Shown here: positions 1 through 4,656 of the stretch, one piece after another
Numbering within the stretch: position 1 is the first letter of the stretch
How the letters are laid out: the number at the start of each line of letters is the position of its first letter
NCBI GenBank assembly: GCA_046712825.1
Contig: JBKKCR010000138.1
Span: 1 to 6,853 of the forward strand
Direction of reading: 5' to 3'
DNA: 6,853 bases
Source: DATFGK01 sp046712825
Lineage (GTDB): Bacteria; Actinomycetota; AC-67
Program-made: the position numbers and the translations under genes
Notes under the pieces: generated by a model
Databases searched by the model: none
Told to the model about the DNA's origin: nothing
The model's input: only the letters and a program-made list of their open reading frames with translations

Positions 1-120
1 CGACTTCCCAGGATCATCGGGTTTGCCGGGCTGCCCGCCGGGTGCTGCGAAGGCGGTCGTTGCCACGACGGCCAGCGCCATGCTGGTGAGGGCGAACGCG
101 ACCAGTAGCCTGACTCGCAT
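1..120 (-). CDS. Exported protein, N-terminal fragment with signal peptide
   Basis: Only the first 40 codons are inside the window; the gene runs off base 1. The start is the ATG at 118-120. A near-perfect Shine-Dalgarno AAGGAGG lies five bases upstream on the minus strand, which fixes the start. The N-terminus is a classic Sec signal peptide: MRVR positive end, hydrophobic core LLVAFALTSMALAVVA, and an A-x-A type cleavage site at about residue 25 (TAFA before APGG). The mature part begins with a Gly/Pro/Lys/Asp-rich stretch (GGQPGKPDDPGK), typical of a flexible linker after the signal. Nothing of the functional domain is visible, so no function can be given. The neighbouring tRNA is on the opposite strand, transcribed away from it. 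Confidence 0.8.
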   Translation of the reverse strand, partial: MRVRLLVAFALTSMALAVVATTAFAAPGGQPGKPDDPGKS

Positions 121-236
121 GGGAGCCTCCTTATGTCGGGCCCCCCAGAGCCTCGTTCTGTGGCCTTCTAGTTACCCCCCGTAGGCGACATCCATGCATG
201 AGGGCTCGATCAGGTCATCAGTAGGATGTGGCGCTC
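121..236. other. Divergent intergenic region between exported-protein gene and tRNA
   Basis: This stretch must hold both the promoter of the leftward exported-protein gene and that of the rightward tRNA. For the tRNA, TAGGAT at 222-227 fits a -10 element (TAnnnT); initiation about seven bases later falls just before the tRNA 5' end at 237. The bases 17 bp upstream of it (about 199-204, TGAGGG) are a poor -35 match. On the minus strand GGGTAA (172-177 on plus: TTACCC) vaguely recalls a SigB/SigF -10, but no matching -35 is seen. I see no ORF or repeat here that I would defend. Confidence 0.35.
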
Positions 237-308
237 GGGCGCGTAGCTCAGTGGTAGAGCACGACTCTTACAAAGTCGGGGTCGGAGGTTCGATCCCTCC
301 CGCGCCCA
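237..308 (+). tRNA. tRNA-Val (anticodon UAC)
   Basis: A complete cloverleaf can be drawn. The acceptor stem GGGCGCG (237-243) pairs with CGCGCCC (301-307). The D-arm is GCTC/GAGC (246-249/257-260) around a GGT-containing loop. The anticodon stem CGACT/AGTCG (262-266/274-278) encloses loop CTTACAA, giving anticodon TAC (269-271), which reads GUA valine codons. The T-arm GGAGG/CCTCC (284-288/296-300) encloses TTCGATC. The discriminator base is A308. The following bases are CCC rather than CCA, so the 3' CCA is not encoded and must be added by the CCA-adding enzyme, as is common in actinobacteria. All stems are perfectly paired, so the tRNA should be functional. Confidence 0.96.
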
Positions 309-341
309 CCCAACATCGCGGCTATGCGTTGCAGAATGAGA

Positions 342-373
342 CTGAGCCCGGATCCGGGGGGTTCCGGGCTCAG
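342..373 (+). terminator. GC-rich hairpin terminator behind the tRNA, possibly bidirectional
   Basis: CTGAGCCCGG (342-351) and CCGGGCTCAG (364-373) form a perfect 10-bp stem, extendable by one A-T pair, with a loop of about ten bases. A short CCTTT follows on the plus strand instead of a long U-tract, which is usual for actinobacterial terminators. It sits 33 bases after the tRNA and 48 bases beyond the stop of the converging 134-aa gene. It may therefore stop transcription from both sides. Confidence 0.75.
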
Positions 374-421
374 CCTTTGGTCTCCGCTCAGCTTTTCAAG
401 CGAACGTCGGAACGAATCAAA

Positions 422-826
422 TCACGCCGGCTCCCGCCAGTCTTCCGTGCGAAGTCGCTCGGCCATACGTCGTAACTGTGCCGTGATCTGGAGCAGGGTC
501 TCTTCCCTGTGAGGAGAAGGAACGCCGACCTCGAAAGAGCGGGTCATCCACTCGAGCGTCAGTGCGCGGAGCTCGGTCTCGTCGGCAAGGTCCAGGAGCT
601 GATCCAGCGTAAGCCGGATCGGAAGAGGGATCTCGTGCTCCAGGACCCGGCGCTCAGAAGTTTGCTGGGTGCCAATGGGAGGGCGGGTGGTAAGCCAGTC
701 AGTGAGAAATGCTTCCAGCGGCCGTTCGCCGGGAGGATGCGCTTCCATCCCGCCCCGTCGCTGCACCTCTAGCTCGCTCTGCATCCGGTGTTCCTCGAGA
801 TCGCCTGCGGATTCCGTTGCACTCAT
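422..826 (-). CDS. Hypothetical protein, 134 aa, helical and charged
   Basis: I do not recognise this protein. It is soluble (no signal peptide or membrane segment) and rich in Glu, Arg and Leu. The N-terminal ~35 residues look disordered. The rest suggests amphipathic helices at about 36-48, 73-82, 85-100 and 106-126 (for example LTLDQLLDLADETELRALTL). ATG 824-826 is preceded by GGAGAG at a rather long 10-base spacing; Met15 and Met27 are alternative starts. It is followed by the tRNA terminator region and preceded, 94 bases upstream, by the histidine kinase stop codon on the same strand. That gap holds GGTGACG direct repeats and a -10-like CATATT, so it probably has its own regulated promoter besides any read-through from the kinase. 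It may be a partner or effector of the kinase/BTAD cluster, but that rests on position only. Confidence 0.7.
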   Translation of the reverse strand: MSATESAGDLEEHRMQSELEVQRRGGMEAHPPGERPLEAFLTDWLTTRPPIGTQQTSERRVLEHEIPLPIRLTLDQLLDLADETELRALTLEWMTRSFEVGVPSPHREETLLQITAQLRRMAERLRTEDWREPA

Positions 827-881
827 CGAAGCGTCACTCTCCGTGGTAAGAACGCGCGCTCTAGCGAACGGTTCCGCAAGA

Positions 882-925
882 AATATGATCGCTCGGCCGT
901 CACCGGAACGTCACCGCGTTTCACC
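882..925 (-). promoter_or_regulatory. SARP-type direct-repeat promoter of the 134-aa gene
   Basis: Read on the minus strand, GGTGACG occurs at 915-909 and again at 904-898, exactly 11 bp apart start to start. A third, weaker copy GGTGAAA lies at 925-919, 10 bp further upstream. It overlaps the TGA stop codon (921-923) of the kinase gene. A -10-like CATATT (887-882) starts 17 bp after the start of the last repeat. The pattern matches the 11-bp heptamer repeats placed about 8-10 bp before the -10 hexamer that are known for SARP activators. The binding protein is inferred to be the BTAD regulator encoded at 2608-3342. Confidence 0.5.
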
Positions 926-2189
926 GAACAGTGAGGTCTCCGGTCTCGGCGGGAAGCGACGGCGAAGGAGCGGACGGAACGCGCACGATGAATGTGGAAC
1001 CTGGGCCTTGATTGTTGACGGCCGTCACGGTGCCTTGCATCGCCTCGACCAGATTCCGGACGATGTGCAAACCGAGTCCGATCCCCGGTGTTTGCTCGCC
1101 GGGATCCCCCCGATGGAACGGCACGAAGACGTCTCCCCCCGAAGGGAGCCCGTTGCCTTCGTCGATGACTTCGATCGCGACCGATCCTGAACTCTCGGTC
1201 GCGCGGACCGTGATCCGGCCGCCCGCGGGGGAGTACTTGACCGCGTTGTCGAGCAGGTGCCCGAGTACTTGATACATGGCGGTCGGGTCGACGAAGGCGG
1301 CGACCTCGTGCGGCACGTCGGCGACCACTTCATGGGCGTCCCCAAGACCGTTGAACGCAGCGGCGAGTTCGCGCACCATAGGTCCGAGCTCGAGATGGAT
1401 CGGGGAAGACTCTCGTACCTGAACCTCGGCGCGGGCTTCGACGAGAAGGCGCTCCACCTCATCCGAAAGGAGGAGGACGTTCCGGACCAGGCTGTCCTGC
1501 AATTGCGTGCGATCACGCTCGGTCAACTCGTCACCGCGGTCGCGCAGCGTGAGAGACGTTCCGTGTAGGACGGTGAGCGGCGTCTTCAAGCGATGCTCGG
1601 CTTCCGCGACGAATCGGGCGCGGATGAGGAGTTGGGACTCGGCCGCTATCGCGCGTCGTTCCGTGTCAGCTATGTGCACCTGCACGAGATGCTCGGCCAT
1701 GATGCCGGCGAACGATTCGAACATGCTCACGACGGTTTCGCTGAGCTCGGTCGGCTGGCGGCTGGCACCGCAGAGCATCCCGAACAGTCGGTGATGGGCG
1801 ACGGTCACCGGAACGCTGATGTACGCCCGAAGGCCGAGACCTCGTGCGATCAAGCTATCCGGCTGTGAGCGACCGACAGTCAAGGGCGATCGAGTTACCC
1901 CGGGGAACGCTTCCGGCGACAACTCTGCAGGCAACTGGATCCGGTGGCCTTCCTCGATCTGGGTCTCGCCGGCACTGAAGACGAAGCGGACCTCCTGCTC
2001 GCGACGATCCCAATCGAAGACGGTCAGGTACGTCGATTCAACGTCCGCGAGCTTCGCAAGTGCCTCCAGGAGAGGCCGGATCAGTCCCTCGATATCCGAG
2101 CCCTTCTGATCCCACGACGGTAAGTCCTGATCCAATGGAAGACGCTCGCCAACCAGCGGCATGGTGTGGGGTCGATCGCTTGTCTTCAT
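921..2189 (-). CDS. Soluble GAF-domain sensor histidine kinase (orphan)
   Basis: This is a cytoplasmic two-component sensor kinase that autophosphorylates on His and would pass the phosphate to a response regulator; none is encoded in the window. Residues are numbered from the longer frame starting at ATG 2196-2198 (425 aa). A GAF-type sensor domain spans about 35-172. The HisKA dimerisation domain contains the H-box EHRLKTPL with His202. The HATPase_c domain has N-box DNAVKYSP (Asn318), G1 DEGNG (346-350), F-box FVPFHRGD and G2 GIGLGL (372-377), all intact. There are no membrane helices, so the signal is intracellular. I prefer the start at Met4 (ATG 2187-2189), because GAGGAG abuts the first ATG directly but lies nine bases before the second. 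Oddity: the residue after His202 is Arg203, where most HisKA kinases have Glu or Asp. An 11-bp direct-repeat promoter lies upstream. Confidence 0.92.
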   Translation of the reverse strand: MKTSDRPHTMPLVGERLPLDQDLPSWDQKGSDIEGLIRPLLEALAKLADVESTYLTVFDWDRREQEVRFVFSAGETQIEEGHRIQLPAELSPEAFPGVTRSPLTVGRSQPDSLIARGLGLRAYISVPVTVAHHRLFGMLCGASRQPTELSETVVSMFESFAGIMAEHLVQVHIADTERRAIAAESQLLIRARFVAEAEHRLKTPLTVLHGTSLTLRDRGDELTERDRTQLQDSLVRNVLLLSDEVERLLVEARAEVQVRESSPIHLELGPMVRELAAAFNGLGDAHEVVADVPHEVAAFVDPTAMYQVLGHLLDNAVKYSPAGGRITVRATESSGSVAIEVIDEGNGLPSGGDVFVPFHRGDPGEQTPGIGLGLHIVRNLVEAMQGTVTAVNNQGPGSTFIVRVPSAPSPSLPAETGDLTVR

Positions 2190-2213
2190 CGACGCCATCT
2201 CCTCGGACGCTCC

Positions 2214-2225
2214 GGATGCGCATCC
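2214..2225. repeat. 12-bp perfect palindrome in the kinase leader
   Basis: GGATGCGCATCC is self-complementary. It sits between the putative transcription start of the kinase mRNA and its Shine-Dalgarno (GAGGAG, 2199-2204 on the complementary strand). It could be a dimeric-protein operator or a chance palindrome; nothing else in the window repeats it. Confidence 0.4.
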
Positions 2226-2249
2226 ACGTCAACGTGCACCTGTATACGC

Positions 2250-2282
2250 AGTGTGACCCACGTGCGTCACGGGATTGTCACC
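2250..2282 (-). promoter_or_regulatory. SARP-type direct-repeat promoter of the kinase gene
   Basis: On the minus strand GGTGACA (2282-2276) is followed exactly 11 bp later by CGTGACG (2271-2265). The -10-like hexamer CACACT (2255-2250) starts 16 bp after the start of the second repeat, as in the site before the DUF6458-like gene. A GTATAC (2248-2243) slightly downstream is an alternative -10. The second repeat also forms an inverted repeat with downstream sequence (GTGAC-N8-GTCAC, 2253-2270), so a dimeric operator is possible. The predicted leader is about 50 bases. Confidence 0.5.
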
Positions 2283-2350
2283 GGTGCATGAATGGACATG
2301 CGTAACCCACAAGAGATCAAGCTCGCGCAAGGCAGCTCGACGTTCTCGCT

Positions 2351-2554
2351 TCAGTTCGGAGAGACGAACGTTTCCACCCAGGTACGGACGACGGAATAGA
2401 TGTCGTCAGGAGTCGCCGCGGAAGCCGTCGCTTGCTCTGGGCCGGTTGTGTCGTGGGTCTGCGTGATCCGCGCACGGAGACCACCGTCGGCGGTTCCTTC
2501 GATCCATAAACGTACGATCAAGATCCCTGTGCGTTCTGGGGTGGGCGTCTTCAT
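2351..2554 (-). CDS. Small hypothetical protein (67 aa) downstream of the BTAD regulator
   Basis: I cannot name this family. The sequence has an alternating beta-like start (GILIVRLWIEG), a second strand (GLRARITQTHD), a linker rich in Ala/Thr, and a C-terminal amphipathic helix (DDIYSVVRTWVETF). That suggests a compact beta-beta-alpha fold; it is soluble with no signal peptide. The frame is open back to a GTG at 2579-2581 (76 aa), but neither start has a convincing Shine-Dalgarno. I chose the ATG at 2552-2554. A -10-like GAAGAT (2566-2561) ends six bases before it, so the mRNA could be leaderless, and the GTG falls inside an 11-bp direct-repeat element. The gene begins 53 bases after the BTAD regulator stop on the same strand, so co-transcription is also likely. 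A role linked to that regulator is inferred from position. Confidence 0.65.
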   Translation of the reverse strand: MKTPTPERTGILIVRLWIEGTADGGLRARITQTHDTTGPEQATASAATPDDIYSVVRTWVETFVSPN

Positions 2555-2560
2555 GCGCTC

Positions 2561-2593
2561 ATCTTCGCCGGTGGTCGTCACGGCGCTGTTACC
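2561..2593 (-). promoter_or_regulatory. SARP-type direct-repeat promoter of the small 67-aa gene
   Basis: On the minus strand GGTAACA (2593-2587) is followed by GCGC and then CGTGACG (2582-2576), 11 bp start to start. GAAGAT (2566-2561) starts 16 bp after the start of the second repeat; A at position 2 and T at position 6 make it a minimal -10. The GCGC spacer is the same as in the site at 3468-3485. The first repeat deviates (TAAC instead of TGAC), so this is the weakest of the four sites. Confidence 0.35.
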
Positions 2594-2607
2594 GGGGTCT
2601 GTTCGGT

Positions 2608-3342
2608 TCAGCCCAAACCTTGGATCAACGCCTGAATTTCGTCGGATGGCTCGAGCCCCAACTCGCTGCGCAGGAGTTGGCTGAACACCTCGTATTCGCG
2701 TAGAGCGGCGGCGACGTTGTGCTCGGCGAGGTGGGCTTCGATGAGGGCCAGGCGCGCGCTCTCACGCAATGGTTCCCCGGACACGGCCGCGAGACCGGCT
2801 TGCACTGCCTCCCCGAACCTGCCTTTCGTCGTTAGGCGCTGGCAGAGAGCTTCGAGTGCGCGCAGGCGAAGCTGGTGATATCGCTCGCGCTCCATCAGCA
2901 CCCAGTCCTCGGTCCAGTCGGGGAGAAGGTCCGCGGACAGGACCTCGCCGTTCAGCTCCGCGACGTCGTCGAGATCCAGCGACGGGTCGAGCACCCGGTG
3001 GGCGAGCGCTTCGCCCTCCCGCAGGTCGACTGCCACCGTGGGGGCGAGCGCGATGTGATCGCTCGTGAGCGAAACCAACGAATACTCGGGGTGCCGGAGC
3101 CTCCACAACGCCGAGCGGAGGCTGCCTCCCGCGCGGCGGTCCGTTGATTCCTGCCAAAGTGAGCCGCCGACGAACGTGCGGAGCAGAGGCTGATCGTGAA
3201 GCGCGAGGAAGCACACGAGCCGCTGGGCGTTCATGGGCAAGGGGACCTCTTCCGCCTCGATACTCAGGCCGAAGCCCCCAAGCAGCCGGAGCCGTACCGG
3301 TGTCTGAGACCCGGCCGACGTCGAACCGGCACCCAAACTCAT
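2608..3342 (-). CDS. SARP/AfsR-type transcriptional regulator with BTAD domain
   Basis: This is a stand-alone SARP-like activator of 244 aa. An OmpR-type winged-helix DNA-binding domain covers about 16-100 (LLGGFGLSIEAEEVPL, then the helix GSLRSALWRLRH). The bacterial transcriptional activation domain (BTAD), a TPR-like helical bundle, covers about 105-240 and contains the hallmark stretches LPDWTEDWVLMERERYHQLR and EPLRESARLALIEAHLAE, ending SELGLEPSDE. There is no NB-ARC ATPase or sensor extension, so it is the short SARP form. ATG 3340-3342 has AGAGG five bases upstream on the minus strand. Family members bind 11-bp-spaced direct repeats just upstream of the -10 box. Such repeats occur at four sites around this gene, which is the basis for proposing it as their regulator. 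No similar site reads into its own start, although the divergent site at 3468 lies 126 bp upstream. Confidence 0.9.
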   Translation of the reverse strand: MSLGAGSTSAGSQTPVRLRLLGGFGLSIEAEEVPLPMNAQRLVCFLALHDQPLLRTFVGGSLWQESTDRRAGGSLRSALWRLRHPEYSLVSLTSDHIALAPTVAVDLREGEALAHRVLDPSLDLDDVAELNGEVLSADLLPDWTEDWVLMERERYHQLRLRALEALCQRLTTKGRFGEAVQAGLAAVSGEPLRESARLALIEAHLAEHNVAAALREYEVFSQLLRSELGLEPSDEIQALIQGLG

Positions 3343-3467
3343 CGCTTCCTCTCGGCCGCCGCAGCGCTCGCGGTGACCCTCGAGCTAATCCAGTCTACGC
3401 CTTCCAAGCGACCCGAGCCCTGCGCTCCAGCTAGGGCCGGGCCGGCTCCCCGCAGCGATACGAGCCC

Positions 3468-3500
3468 GGTGACGGCGCGGTGACACACAGAACCCATACT
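3468..3500 (+). promoter_or_regulatory. SARP-type direct-repeat promoter of the DUF6458-like gene
   Basis: GGTGACG (3468-3474), spacer GCGC, then GGTGACA (3479-3485) are 11 bp apart start to start. CATACT (3495-3500) is a good TAnnnT-like -10, 16 bp after the start of the second repeat, with no recognisable -35. That is the usual SARP-activated promoter layout. It points right towards the gene at 3602, with a leader of about 95 bases. It lies in the divergent region and could also influence the BTAD gene. Confidence 0.55.
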
Positions 3501-3545
3501 GCCAGGAGAGACGGGCACCTTCCGGGTGCCGCGGAGCAGCCGACG

Positions 3546-3592
3546 AAGCGTTCGAACCCTCAACGGGAACGCTTTCGCTGAGCGAAAAGGAG
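3546..3592 (+). promoter_or_regulatory. Overlapping inverted repeats in mRNA leader next to the RBS
   Basis: AAGCGTTC (3546-3553) and GAACGCTT (3567-3574) form a perfect 8-bp inverted repeat with a 13-base loop. A second stem, CTTTCG...CGAAAAG (3572-3589) around CTGAG, shares bases with the first, so the two are mutually exclusive. It also overlaps the Shine-Dalgarno AAAAGGAG (3585-3592). A third small hairpin GGCACC/GGTGCC lies upstream (about 3512-3528). The arrangement could gate translation of the next gene; no known riboswitch class is recognised. Confidence 0.3.
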
Positions 3593-3601
3593 AAGTGAGT
3601 G

Positions 3602-3883
3602 ATGGGCATGGGGATCAGCATCGCCATAGGGACCGTAGGCGCGATCTTGCGTTACGCCCTCACGGCTCCGGCCAACCAGAACGGTTTCAACATCCACACC
3701 GGTGGCGTCATCCTCATGATCGCCGGCGGCGTAGGTCTTCTGCTTTCGATGCTGTTCTGGAGCAGCTTCGCGCCGTTCGGTCGACGCGATGCGTCGGTCA
3801 GCCGTCGCGAGGAGATCATCACCCAGGACGGACACGAGCAGGGTCGCGTCGTCCGCGAGACCCGGGATCATGTCACCGGCTGA
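3602..3883 (+). CDS. DUF6458-like small membrane protein with two helices
   Basis: This is a 93-aa integral membrane protein. Helix 1 is about residues 4-21 (GISIAIGTVGAILRYAL) and helix 2 about 34-56 (GGVILMIAGGVGLLLSMLFW). They are joined by a short hydrophilic loop and followed by SSFAPFGRRD and a charged cytoplasmic or peripheral tail (VSRREEIITQDG...RVVRETRDHVTG). The MGxGxS...GAIL...GxILMxxGxxGLLLS...W pattern is the one I associate with the actinobacterial DUF6458 family, whose function is unknown. The Shine-Dalgarno AAAAGGAG at 3585-3592 is six bases from GTG 3599 and nine from ATG 3602; I used the ATG, and the alternative adds one Met. The gene has its own SARP-type promoter and a hairpin terminator behind it, so it is probably monocistronic. 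Confidence 0.85.
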   Translation: MGMGISIAIGTVGAILRYALTAPANQNGFNIHTGGVILMIAGGVGLLLSMLFWSSFAPFGRRDASVSRREEIITQDGHEQGRVVRETRDHVTG

Positions 3884-3919
3884 GCACCGCGTGGCGCGAT
3901 CGATGAACGCGAGCGAGAC

Positions 3920-3949
3920 GCCGAGCCCAACCCCCTTTCTGGGCTCGGC
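3920..3949 (+). terminator. Hairpin terminator after the DUF6458-like gene
   Basis: GCCGAGCCCA (3920-3929) and TGGGCTCGGC (3940-3949) form a perfect 10-bp stem with a 10-base loop ACCCCCTTTC. There is no T-tract downstream. It starts 36 bases after the stop codon and shares a GAGCCC/GGGCTC core with the hairpin behind the tRNA. It separates the DUF6458-like gene from the next two genes. Confidence 0.65.
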
Positions 3950-4006
3950 ATGCTCGCCGCAACGCCCCGGCTCGACATCCTGGGACCTTGTTAGGAGCGA
4001 AGCGAC

Positions 4007-4198
4007 ATGATCCCCACACTCGAGACCGCTGTCTTCTTCCTGTCGATCACAGCCGTTCTTGGGTTCAGCACCTGGGCGGAAGGCTGGCTGGCCTCGAACA
4101 GCCGATCCGCGAAGGCGAGGCCGCCCGACTCAGCGTCATCGGCCGTCCGCGATCTCTCCGAGCCCAGCATCGGACACAAGACGGTACGGGCCGCATAA
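4007..4198 (+). CDS. Small hypothetical membrane protein, 63 aa
   Basis: The short reading frame is supported by TAGGAG nine bases before ATG 4007-4009. It has one clear hydrophobic segment at about residues 6-24 (ETAVFFLSITAVLGFSTW). The tail is hydrophilic and Ser/Ala/Arg-rich with no motif I recognise (SNSRSAKARPPDSASSAVRD). A single N-terminal membrane anchor with the tail on one side is the simplest reading. It is not obviously a cleaved signal peptide, because no positive N-terminus precedes the core. It ends 33 bases before the STAS gene on the same strand with no hairpin between them, so the two are likely co-transcribed. Function is unknown, and a chance ORF cannot be fully excluded. 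Confidence 0.55.
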   Translation: MIPTLETAVFFLSITAVLGFSTWAEGWLASNSRSAKARPPDSASSAVRDLSEPSIGHKTVRAA

Positions 4199-4231
4199 GC
4201 CGGCGTCATTCGAAAGGAGAGGAGGACGGGC

Positions 4232-4582
4232 ATGTCGGGGATCGGGGCGGGTCAGGAAACGTTCGGTGTAAGCACCGAGCCGCGCGGACATGCCGCGCAT
4301 CTGCGGTTGCTTGGAGAGCTCGACATGGCGGCTGCTCCCGTTCTTGAGCAGTCGCTGCAGTGCGCGGAGAGCAACGGATACACCGCCATCGTTCTCGACC
4401 TCGACCAACTCACGTTCGTGGACGCTTTCGGCCTTCACGCCTTCCTAAGAGCAGCCGACCGAGCCGGCCGAAGCGGGCGGGACTTCACGATGGTCAAGGC
4501 ATCGGCCATGGTCCTGAAGATGCTCCGGATCACGGGGACCACCCATCTCCTTGGGGCAGTCGAGAAAAGCGATCGCGTGTAG
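4232..4582 (+). CDS. STAS-domain protein, anti-sigma-factor antagonist-like
   Basis: This 116-aa protein is essentially one STAS domain (about residues 12-113) like SpoIIAA/RsbV. It shows the first strands HLRLLGELDMAAAPVLEQSL, the core strand TAIVLDLDQLTFVDAFGLHAFL, and the C-terminal LKMLRITGTTHLL. Family members bind an anti-sigma kinase to free a sigma factor and are switched off by phosphorylation of a Ser/Thr in the D-S-[ST]-G loop. Here that loop is D64-A65-F66-G67, so there is no acceptor, and the switch must be constitutive or work otherwise. Translation should be strong: the purine-rich AAAGGAGAGGAGG (4213-4225) ends six bases before ATG 4232. No anti-sigma kinase or sigma factor is in the window. 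It probably forms an operon with the 63-aa membrane protein and converges on the glycosyltransferase gene. Confidence 0.88.
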   Translation: MSGIGAGQETFGVSTEPRGHAAHLRLLGELDMAAAPVLEQSLQCAESNGYTAIVLDLDQLTFVDAFGLHAFLRAADRAGRSGRDFTMVKASAMVLKMLRITGTTHLLGAVEKSDRV

Positions 4583-4656
4583 CACGCCTAAGCGATCAAG
4601 CGTTGAGGGCTCGAGGAGGATCTCTCCGCCTCTCGCGAATGCGCCGATGCGGGCGC
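4583..4656. other. Convergent intergenic region, no clear terminator
   Basis: The STAS gene and the glycosyltransferase gene end facing each other here. The only foldable pieces are short (GGAG/CTCC around 4616-4628 and an imperfect GAGGAGG/CCGCCTC). I do not call a terminator. Confidence 0.4.

Noticed and set aside
194..475. Open frame running through the tRNA
   Set aside because: It spans the whole tRNA-Val and its terminator, and there is no ribosome binding site, so it is not a gene.
851..875. ECF-sigma-like promoter GGAAC-N16-CGTT on the minus strand before the 134-aa gene
   Set aside because: Both half-sites match only short cores common in GC-rich DNA, and initiation would fall almost on the Shine-Dalgarno. 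The repeat-plus-CATATT promoter explains the region better.
898..925. PhoP (PHO box) operator, since TTTCACC/CGTCACC on the plus strand recalls GTTCACC repeats with 11-bp periodicity
   Set aside because: Not excluded, but the orientation relative to the genes is reversed from typical PHO boxes, the second T/A of GTTCACC is replaced in the best copies, and no PhoP or phosphate gene is present. A SARP-type regulator is encoded in the cluster.
669..1190. Plus-strand open frame of 173 codons opposite the 134-aa gene and the kinase
   Set aside because: It is antisense to the well-supported kinase and the translation is low-complexity Arg/Ser/Pro, typical of a shadow frame in GC-rich DNA.
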